A stretch of DNA of 6,318 nt from an uncultured Collinsella sp. (lineage in GTDB: Bacteria > Actinomycetota > Coriobacteriia > Coriobacteriales > Coriobacteriaceae). Every line of letters starts with the position of its first letter. The first letter of the stretch is position 1. Location of the stretch: NCBI GenBank assembly GCA_902465115.1, contig CABQMC010000091.1:1-6318 (forward strand), in the 5' to 3' direction. The notes under the pieces were generated by a model. The model did no database searches. It was not told the origin of the DNA and saw only the letters and a program-made list of their open reading frames with translations. Below, piece after piece: positions 1-4,950 of the stretch. The position numbers and the translations under genes were made by a program.

Positions 1-1634
1 CGACCGCCGATGCATCGATTGATGCCGCCGAGCCCGAGGACGTCGAGCAGCCTGCGTCCGAGAAGCCCAAGCGCGGTCGTAAGAAGTCCGCTAAGGCCAA
101 GGCGTCCGAGCATCAGGCTGATGCCGAAGCGCAGGTCGATTCTGGCGCCGAGGCCAATGAAGCCGCTGCGGCCAATGCCGACGCCGCCGCAACCGATGGT
201 GCCGCGCCCGCCGAGGCCGAAGACGGCGCTCGCCCCAACCGCCAGCACAAGCGCAACGAGGAGCGCAATGAGCGCAAGGACGACCGCAATAACGATCGTC
301 GCAACCGCCAGCGCGATCGCAAGCAGCGCAACAAGGAGCGTAATGCCGCCCCCACCGAGCCCACGCTTTCGCGCGAGGAACTCGCGGCCATGAAGGTCGC
401 CGAGCTGCGCGAGAAGGCCAAGGAGTTCGAGATCGAGACGACCGGCAAGAAGAAGGCCGAGCTCGTCGAGGAGATCTACACCACTGCCGCGAAGGCCGAG
501 GGCTTCCGCGACATCAAGGGCATTCTGCAGATTCGCCCGGACAACTCCGGCATCATCCACGCCCATGGCTACATGAAGTCCAACGACGACGCCTTCGTGC
601 CCGCCTACCTCATCCGCTCCGCGCGCCTGCGCACGGGCGACGTCATAGAGGGCTCGCTGCGTCCTTCGCGCGGCGGCGACAAGCGCGCCGGCCTCGCCAA
701 AATCACGACCGTCAACGGTCTGGACCCCGAGCAGATTCGCAACCGTCCCAAGTTCGGCGACCTCACCCCGGTCTATCCCAATGAGCCGCTGCGCATGGAG
801 CACGGCAAGGACTCCATTACCGGTCGCGCCATCGACATCGTGTCGCCGATTGGCAAGGGTCAGCGTGGCCTGATCGTGTCCCCGCCCAAGGCCGGCAAGA
901 CCACGATCCTCAAGAAGATCTGCCAGTCTATCTCGATTAACAACCCCGAGGTGCACCTCATCTGTTTGCTCGTCGACGAGCGCCCCGAAGAGGTCACCGA
1001 TATGCAGCGTTCCATCAAGGGTGAGGTTGTGGCGTCGACCTTCGATATGCCCGCCGACAACCACACTCGCGTGGCAGAGCTCGTCATCGAGCGCGCCAAG
1101 CGCATCGTGGAGCTGGGCGGCGACGTCGTGGTGGTGCTCGATTCCATCACGCGCCTTGCCCGTGCCTACAACTTGGCCGCGCCCGCCTCAGGCCGCATCC
1201 TTTCGGGCGGCGTCGATTCGGCGGCACTGTATCCGCCCAAGCGCTTCCTGGGCGCAGCCCGTAATATCGAGAACGGTGGTTCGCTCACCATCCTGGCCTC
1301 TGCTCTCATCGACACTGGTTCCAAGATGGACGAGGTCATCTTTGAGGAGTTCAAGGGCACCGGCAACATGGAGCTTAAGCTCGACCGCGAACTGGCCGAC
1401 CGCCGCATCTTCCCGGCTATCGACCCCGTTGCCTCCGGTACGCGTAACGAGGACCTGTTGGTTGACGAGCAGATGCGTCCGTTTGTCTTTGGTCTGCGTC
1501 GCATTCTTGCCGGCATGAACAACACCGAGCGCGCGGCCGCATCGTTTATCAAGGGTCTTAAGGGCACCAACACCAACCAGGAGTTCCTGGTGCGTTCGGC
1601 CAAAAAGCACAGCGACTACGAGCAGACGTTCTAG
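1..1634 (+). CDS. rho: Transcription termination factor Rho (5' partial)
   Basis: Rho is the hexameric RNA-dependent ATPase/helicase that ends transcription of untranslated RNA. The gene enters from the left edge: the frame is open from base 3, giving 543 visible residues. The ATG at 390 is internal, because the residues around it (LSREELAAMKVAELREKAKEF) are the first helices of the Rho_N domain. Seen in order (visible numbering): acidic Ala/Glu/Asp-rich stretch with a KPKRGRKK basic patch (1-76); Arg/Asn-rich low-complexity stretch (77-114); Rho_N helices (about 119-165); OB-fold RNA-binding domain with the conserved RTGD motif; Walker A PPKAGKTT (catalytic-loop Lys299); LLVDERPEE with the Glu326 and Arg327 equivalents of E. 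coli Glu211/Arg212; Walker B VVVVLD (Asp380); Q-loop SGGVDSAAL; R-loop region KGTGNMELKL; and DPVASGTRNEDLL. The core matches E. coli Rho over its full length with no missing catalytic residue. A long N-terminal insertion is typical of actinobacterial Rho. The true start lies outside the window. Confidence 0.97.
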   Translation, partial: TADASIDAAEPEDVEQPASEKPKRGRKKSAKAKASEHQADAEAQVDSGAEANEAAAANADAAATDGAAPAEAEDGARPNRQHKRNEERNERKDDRNNDRRNRQRDRKQRNKERNAAPTEPTLSREELAAMKVAELREKAKEFEIETTGKKKAELVEEIYTTAAKAEGFRDIKGILQIRPDNSGIIHAHGYMKSNDDAFVPAYLIRSARLRTGDVIEGSLRPSRGGDKRAGLAKITTVNGLDPEQIRNRPKFGDLTPVYPNEPLRMEHGKDSITGRAIDIVSPIGKGQRGLIVSPPKAGKTTILKKICQSISINNPEVHLICLLVDERPEEVTDMQRSIKGEVVASTFDMPADNHTRVAELVIERAKRIVELGGDVVVVLDSITRLARAYNLAAPASGRILSGGVDSAALYPPKRFLGAARNIENGGSLTILASALIDTGSKMDEVIFEEFKGTGNMELKLDRELADRRIFPAIDPVASGTRNEDLLVDEQMRPFVFGLRRILAGMNNTERAAASFIKGLKGTNTNQEFLVRSAKKHSDYEQTF

Positions 1635-1671
1635 GCTGTCATCCACGCGCAACGATAGCCATCAATGCGAT

Positions 1672-1702
1672 AAAGGGTCGGGGCTTGCGCCTCGGCCCTT
1701 TT
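1672..1702 (+). terminator. Intrinsic terminator downstream of rho
   Basis: A 13-bp stem (1672-1684 with 1689-1701, including two G-U pairs) closes a TTGC loop, and the 3' arm ends in four T residues. It begins 37 bases after the rho stop codon. The T tract is short and is partly paired with the A residues of the 5' arm. The hairpin is strong enough that I read it as the end of the rho transcript. A second, much weaker CGCG-TATC-CGCG hairpin followed by a T-rich run lies just downstream (1709-1729) and may add to it. Confidence 0.75.
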
Positions 1703-1781
1703 CCATATCGCGTATCCGCGCTTATTTTTGACCATAAGACTGGCAAGCAGCAGGTTTCCCGTTTCAATCCGACATCGTCGC

Positions 1782-1810
1782 TTGCAATCGACTGGGCGGT
1801 TTCGCATAAT
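1782..1810 (+). promoter_or_regulatory. Sigma70-type promoter for the membrane-protein unit
   Basis: TTGCAA (1782-1787) and CATAAT (1805-1810) are separated by exactly 17 bases. The -10 matches the TATAAT consensus at five of six positions and the -35 at four of six. The expected start is near 1817. It lies downstream of the rho terminator, so the two-gene unit has its own promoter. The layout resembles the tRNA promoter at the right end of the window (TTGCAT, 17 bases, AATAAT), which supports both calls. Confidence 0.65.
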
Positions 1811-1935
1811 AGCTTTTAAGCTTCGCGACGGATAACGCAGATGAAACGAACCATATACCGTTGCTTTGGGGCATAGCCCCGCTTCATCTTCTCTCGCGCA
1901 GCCAACTGAATGATGCGATTTGGGTGCTGGAAGAT

Positions 1936-1943
1936 GGGGAGAG
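1936..1943 (+). promoter_or_regulatory. Ribosome binding site choosing the ATG at 1947
   Basis: GGGGAGAG lies immediately before the ATG at 1947, with 3 to 6 bases between them depending on the pairing. It decides between that ATG and an in-frame TTG at 1920, which has no purine-rich site in front of it. The first nine codons of the longer reading therefore overlap the ribosome binding site and are unlikely to be translated. Confidence 0.75.
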
Positions 1944-1946
1944 CTC

Positions 1947-3347
1947 ATGGCTTCTTCTGATGCAACACAACGAGCGGTCCTTGCCGGACTTTCGTGCGGG
2001 ATCGGCCTTGCCGCTCCCGTGGTTATGTATGCCGCGACGCTGCCGTTTTCGTCGGTGAACGAGACGGTCGTGGCGGGTGCGGTTCCCTTCGCCGTGGGCG
2101 CGGTGGCGGGCGTGGGTATCTATGCTGCCTCGCTGGGTATTTCCGAGTACCGTGCGCAGCGTGAAGAGCGTCTGTTCCAGCCCAATGCCATGGGCGGTGC
2201 CGCCAATCTCAATCAGCATCAAAGCGAGTTCAAGACCGCCTCGATTCCAGCTCAGCAGCAGGATGCTACTCCTTTCACTGCGGCTTCTGCTTCTCAGACT
2301 CAGTCGGAGCAGTCTACCTCGGCATTCCTTTCCGGCCTGACTGGTGCGTTCCAGCGCCGTCATGCCGATGATGGTGTCCCTACCATCGCTCGAGCCGCAG
2401 ATGCTATGGACGAGGACGAGGCTTGGTCCATGATCGACAGTATGCTCGACGACGATTCGCCGGTGAGCTGCGACCCTGCACGCTCGCGCGACGTCTATCA
2501 AGTCGCCATCGACGAGCTCACCAACGGCGGGCAGACCGGCTCCCTCAATCGCGACGACATCGCCGCCGCGGCGCGTGCCGTATCGGGCTCCCAGGCCGCC
2601 CCTGCGGGCAGCACGGCGGCTTTCGTGGCACTCGTTGCCAACGCGGCATCCAATAACGCCTACAGCGCTAACTCGGCGGACGCGAACGCTTCTGTCGACA
2701 ATTCGTACGTTGATGAAGCCATGACCGCGGACGAGGAGACCGTTGCCGCCCGCCGTGCCGCCGAGAGCTCGCTTTGGGGCGCTCCTGCCCAGCAGCAGGC
2801 GGCTGAGGCTGCGCCGTACAATGCAAACCTCGCCAGCATGCCTATCATCTCCGGTGCCGCGGACATCGATCTCGATGACCTCGATGAGCCTGCAGCCATT
2901 ACCGCATCGATTGATGCCCAAGATCGCATCGACACCGGCGACCTTCCGGACGCCTCGCTCGAGGTTGATGTCCCCATGGCCGATTACTCGGGCCACGAGG
3001 ACATGTGGGCCGCCGCCACCGCGATTCTGGATGAGATTGACGAGCCTGCTCCTGTTGCAGTCCCCACTCCCGTCGCTGCCCCTCAGCCTGCTGCCCCCGC
3101 CTATGTCGGCCGTCACAGCGCTGTGTTCCCCGAGGATACCGCCCGTATCTCACGCGAGAGCATCGAGCGGGCCGAGGCTATTGCCGCCGGCATTATGGAA
3201 AATCGTCGTCACGAGCGCGTCAATCAGATCCTCGAGGAAGAGATCGAGCGCCTGCAGTCCTCTACCGCCAAGCGTACGGGCCGTGCCTATCTGAGCGTTA
3301 TCGAGGGCGGTACCGCCAGCTTCGCGCCGCTCCGTGCGGAGGCATAA
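1947..3347 (+). CDS. Unrecognised membrane-anchored protein with acidic disordered tail
   Basis: I do not recognise this 466-residue protein. Two hydrophobic segments (about residues 10-33 and 41-63) are joined by a short loop (PFSSVNET), so both ends should lie on the same side, probably the cytoplasm because ISEYRAQREER follows the second segment. Residues 80-390 are low-complexity, rich in Ala, Gln, Ser, Asp and Glu, and probably mostly disordered. Ordered-looking islands are DEDEAWSMIDSMLDDDSPV (155-173), SRDVYQVAIDEL (180-191) and EDMWAAATAILDEIDEPA (351-368). LDDLDEPA (309-316) echoes the last of these. A Pro/Ala linker (366-385) leads to a charged C-terminal segment (386-466) with a long predicted helix, ISRESIERAEAI to EEEIERLQ (401-437), and a closing RAYLSVIEGG. 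No catalytic motif is visible. The role may be scaffolding or envelope-related, which is a guess. The ATG is chosen for its strong ribosome binding site. The vanZ-like gene follows after seven bases, so the two are probably co-transcribed. Confidence 0.85.
   Translation: MASSDATQRAVLAGLSCGIGLAAPVVMYAATLPFSSVNETVVAGAVPFAVGAVAGVGIYAASLGISEYRAQREERLFQPNAMGGAANLNQHQSEFKTASIPAQQQDATPFTAASASQTQSEQSTSAFLSGLTGAFQRRHADDGVPTIARAADAMDEDEAWSMIDSMLDDDSPVSCDPARSRDVYQVAIDELTNGGQTGSLNRDDIAAAARAVSGSQAAPAGSTAAFVALVANAASNNAYSANSADANASVDNSYVDEAMTADEETVAARRAAESSLWGAPAQQQAAEAAPYNANLASMPIISGAADIDLDDLDEPAAITASIDAQDRIDTGDLPDASLEVDVPMADYSGHEDMWAAATAILDEIDEPAPVAVPTPVAAPQPAAPAYVGRHSAVFPEDTARISRESIERAEAIAAGIMENRRHERVNQILEEEIERLQSSTAKRTGRAYLSVIEGGTASFAPLRAEA
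3338..3342 (+). promoter_or_regulatory. Ribosome binding site for the vanZ-like gene, inside the upstream gene
   Basis: GGAGG lies within the last codons of the preceding gene, 12 bases before the ATG at 3355. The spacing is longer than usual. A GTG at 3334 in the same frame has no such site upstream and would overlap the preceding gene by 14 bases. Placement of the site over the upstream stop region suggests translational coupling. Confidence 0.5.
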
Positions 3348-3354
3348 CTTCTGC

Positions 3355-3804
3355 ATGGTTAAGATCAATCGAAAATGGGCGGTCGTGACCTGCCTGATGG
3401 CGCTCTTGATCTGGGGCAATTCGCTGGTTCCCGGCTCGGGGTCGGGCTCGCTGAGCCTAACGGTCATGGAGGCTATCCGCGGTTTCCTGCACGGCGTGGG
3501 ACTTCCATATGAATGGGTGACCAACTTTGTTGTTCGCAAGTGTGCACATTTTACCGAGTATATGGTGCTTGGCATTCTGGCAACGCACGCCTTTGATTTT
3601 GAGGGCCGGCGCACCTTTGACGTGCTGCTGCCCACGGCGGTGTTCCTGCTGCTGATTCCCTCGATCGACGAGACGATTCAGCTCTTTGTGCCGGGACGCG
3701 CCGGCATGATCACCGATGTGATGATCGACTGCTGTGGAGCGGCAACGGGCGTTGTGCTCCGATATCTCTTACGGTCGCTGATGTACGAAAAAAAAGCCGC
3801 CTAG
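3355..3804 (+). CDS. VanZ-like family membrane protein
   Basis: This small integral membrane protein has 149 residues, about the usual size for single-domain VanZ-like proteins. The family signature is visible in two blocks: R61-K-x-A-H65-F-x-E68-Y69 at the start of the second hydrophobic segment, and D105-E106-x-x-Q109 followed by P113-G-R115 and D121-V-x-x-D125-x-x-G128. Hydrophobic segments lie at about 8-25, 66-82, 89-104 and 119-140. VanZ itself gives low-level teicoplanin resistance by an unresolved mechanism. Most homologues are uncharacterised, and nothing here points to a vancomycin cluster (no VanH/A/X or VanR/S neighbour), so resistance should not be assumed. The ATG at 3355 fits the family N-terminus, a few basic residues and then a membrane segment. 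The gene is the second in a two-gene unit. Its stop codon lies inside the terminator stem, and the last codons (EKKAA) are spelled by the terminator's A tract and stem. Confidence 0.88.
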   Translation: MVKINRKWAVVTCLMALLIWGNSLVPGSGSGSLSLTVMEAIRGFLHGVGLPYEWVTNFVVRKCAHFTEYMVLGILATHAFDFEGRRTFDVLLPTAVFLLLIPSIDETIQLFVPGRAGMITDVMIDCCGAATGVVLRYLLRSLMYEKKAA

Positions 3805-3836
3805 GACGTATTGTTTGGTCCTAGGCGGCCTTTTTT
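3788..3836. terminator. Bidirectional intrinsic terminator between convergent genes
   Basis: A perfect 12-bp GC-rich stem (3796-3807 with 3818-3829) encloses a 10-nt loop. Eight A residues precede it (3788-3795) and six T residues follow (3831-3836), so either strand's transcript ends in a hairpin followed by a U tract. It serves the vanZ-like gene on the + strand and can serve the convergent kinase on the - strand, whose stop lies about 80 bases away. The 82 bases between it and the kinase stop contain nothing else that I can identify. Confidence 0.93.
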
Positions 3837-3918
3837 ATTTGAGGGCTTATATGGGGCGTGGTGGCGTCGTTCCGTAGGTTGGATTTGCCGAGCGCGCCAC
3901 GTCCTGTGGGTGCGTCTG

Positions 3919-4809
3919 CTACTGAAGCGCCTGTGCGCCCAGGGCCAGACAGCCCATGATGCCCTGCTTGCCCTCGAGGCTGTTGTTGACGATGTAGTTA
4001 TCGATGTCGTTGACCTCGGGCGTGACGATATAGCCGTTGAGCATCTCGGCGCACTTCTTGCGTGCGAGCGGCACGATGGGGGTGTGGTCGGCCACGCCGC
4101 CGCCGATGATGATCTTTTGCGGCGCGTAGCACAGCGTGTAGGTCATGAGTGCCTGTGCCAGATAGCCGGCGAGCAGGTCCATGGCCTCCGGGTCATCGGC
4201 CATGTCTCCGGCGCTCTTGCCATCCCAGCGCTTTTTAACGCCGGGGCCGGCGATGAGGCCCTCTAGGCAGTTGTCGTGGAAGGGGCAGGCGCTGTGCTCG
4301 CCAATGGTGTCGCGCGGGTCGCGCGTGACCAGGATGTGGCCGGCCTCGGGATGCATCATGCCGTGCACGAGCTTACCACCCGAGAGCGCGCCGGCGCCCA
4401 CGCCGGTACCGATGGTCAGGTAGACCACGTCGGTGAGGCCCTTGGCGCAACCAAAGGTGACCTCGCCCAGGCAGGCGACGTTGACGTCGGTATCGTAGCC
4501 GCAGGGGATATTGAGCTCGTTTTGGATAGTGCCCAGCAGGTCAAAGTAGCGCCATGCCGTTTTGGGCGTCTCCAGGATCTTGCCGTATTGGGGCGAAGCG
4601 GGGTTGACTGCGGTGGGGCCAAATGCGCCGATGCCCAGCGCGGCGATGCCCTTGTCGGCAAACCATGCGTTGACGGCCTCGACGGTCTCCTGCGGGGTCG
4701 TGGTCGCGATCTGCTCGCGCTCTAGGACCGTACCGTCCGCATAGCCCGTGGCGCAGACCATCTTGGTGCCACCGGCCTCGAGCGCTCCGATAAGCTGCTG
4801 CTCTGCCAT
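3919..4809 (-). CDS. ROK-family sugar kinase, probable fructokinase
   Basis: This cytoplasmic kinase phosphorylates a hexose with ATP, probably fructose to fructose 6-phosphate. The 296 residues match the ROK family over its full length. The phosphate-binding ALEAGGTK is at residues 9-16, GAFGP at 61-65, and TDVNVACLGE holds the catalytic Asp108. The ATP-site TIGTGVGAG is at 132-140. The zinc site is His158 (HPEAGH) with Cys175, His178 and Cys181 (CPFHDNC), followed by LEGLIAGPG. The second ATP-side loop IIIGGG is at about 233-238. The EAGGTK start and CPxHxxCxEG block resemble the Bacillus subtilis fructokinase-like YdhR/GmuE group more than glucokinases, which usually carry a CxCGxxGCxE block. 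Substrate assignment remains inference. The ATG is preceded by a good AGGA site. The gene is transcribed alone: a terminator separates it from the aminotransferase upstream, and a promoter lies in the gap. Confidence 0.92.
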   Translation of the reverse strand: MAEQQLIGALEAGGTKMVCATGYADGTVLEREQIATTTPQETVEAVNAWFADKGIAALGIGAFGPTAVNPASPQYGKILETPKTAWRYFDLLGTIQNELNIPCGYDTDVNVACLGEVTFGCAKGLTDVVYLTIGTGVGAGALSGGKLVHGMMHPEAGHILVTRDPRDTIGEHSACPFHDNCLEGLIAGPGVKKRWDGKSAGDMADDPEAMDLLAGYLAQALMTYTLCYAPQKIIIGGGVADHTPIVPLARKKCAEMLNGYIVTPEVNDIDNYIVNNSLEGKQGIMGCLALGAQALQ

Positions 4810-4814
4810 AGTAT

Positions 4815-4821
4815 TCCTCTC
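4815..4821 (-). promoter_or_regulatory. Ribosome binding site of the ROK kinase
   Basis: On the minus strand GAGAGGA ends five bases before the ATG whose first base is 4809. It confirms that start, which also gives the expected short lead before the ALEAGGTK motif. Confidence 0.7.
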
Positions 4822-4847
4822 TCTGGGACGAGTTGCTCCGTGACTAA

Positions 4848-4861
4848 AGTATAGAGCTCTA
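4848..4861 (-). promoter_or_regulatory. Probable -10 element of the kinase gene with adjoining palindrome
   Basis: On the minus strand TATACT (4853 down to 4848) matches the -10 consensus at five of six positions and would place the transcript start near 4841, leaving a leader of about 31 nt. No clear -35 is visible; the best fit is TTTCTT with a 16-base spacer, which is poor. A perfect 10-bp palindrome, TAGAGCTCTA (4852-4861), overlaps the upstream edge of the -10 and lies in the spacer, where a regulator could block or assist RNA polymerase. The weak -35 would fit an activated or repressible promoter, but this is inference. Confidence 0.45.
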
Positions 4862-4884
4862 AACCATTGAAGAAAGCGCTATAG

Positions 4885-4925
4885 AAAGAAGCCTCGCAAC
4901 GCAGCGGGCGGTGCGAGGCTTCTTT
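4885..4925 (-). terminator. Intrinsic terminator of the aminotransferase gene
   Basis: A perfect 14-bp inverted repeat (4885-4898 with 4912-4925) encloses a 13-nt GC-rich loop. Read on the minus strand, the 3' arm ends TTCTTT and runs into CTAT. It begins 25 bases after the aminotransferase stop codon, the expected place. The T tract is interrupted and mostly paired within the stem, so termination efficiency is uncertain, but the length and perfection of the stem are not chance. Confidence 0.85.
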
Positions 4926-4950
4926 GGTTGCTTTAGTTGCCGGGCCGTCC

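Larger units (their letters stand above)
1635..1946 (+). other. Intergenic region between rho and the membrane-protein unit
   Basis: This 312-base stretch holds the rho terminator, a promoter (1782-1810) and an inferred leader of about 130 nt (about 1817-1946). In the leader a GGGGC-ATA-GCCCC hairpin occupies 1868-1880. An 11-codon reading frame (MKRTIYRCFGA, 1841-1876) ends with its stop codon inside the hairpin loop and 3' arm. No convincing Shine-Dalgarno site precedes that small frame, so I do not call it a gene. An AGCTT-TT-AAGCT inverted repeat sits at 1811-1822, at the expected transcription start. Nothing matches a riboswitch that I recognise. Confidence 0.6.

Noticed and set aside
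10..393. Pro/Arg-rich 127-codon frame at the left end as a separate gene
   Set aside because: The overlapping frame from base 3 runs without interruption into Rho_N and the Rho core, so the real product here is the Rho N-terminal extension.
1728..1756. TTGACC at 1728-1733 as a -35 element
   Set aside because: The position 17 bases downstream reads CAGGTT, which is not a -10. The pair at 1782-1810 is much better.
1920..1946. TTG at 1920 as the start of the membrane protein
   Set aside because: The ribosome binding site GGGGAGAG (1936-1943) lies inside those codons and points to the ATG at 1947.
1884..3116. 410-codon open frame on the minus strand opposite the unknown membrane gene
   Set aside because: Its translation is rich in Arg, Gly and Ser with no hydrophobic or domain pattern, and it has no plausible ribosome binding site. 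It is a mirror of a GC-rich coding frame. The + frame has a promoter, a ribosome binding site, membrane segments and a terminator.
3334..3354. GTG at 3334 as the start of the vanZ-like gene
   Set aside because: It lacks an upstream Shine-Dalgarno site and would add RRHNFC before the normal family N-terminus. GGAGG at 3338-3342 favours the ATG at 3355.
3355..3804. Glycopeptide resistance gene
   Set aside because: The protein belongs to the broad VanZ-like family, but no other van gene is in the window. Family membership alone does not indicate resistance.
3837..3918. A separate kinase terminator or small RNA between the bidirectional terminator and the kinase stop
   Set aside because: Only partial, interrupted complementarity is visible and there is no T tract on the minus strand.
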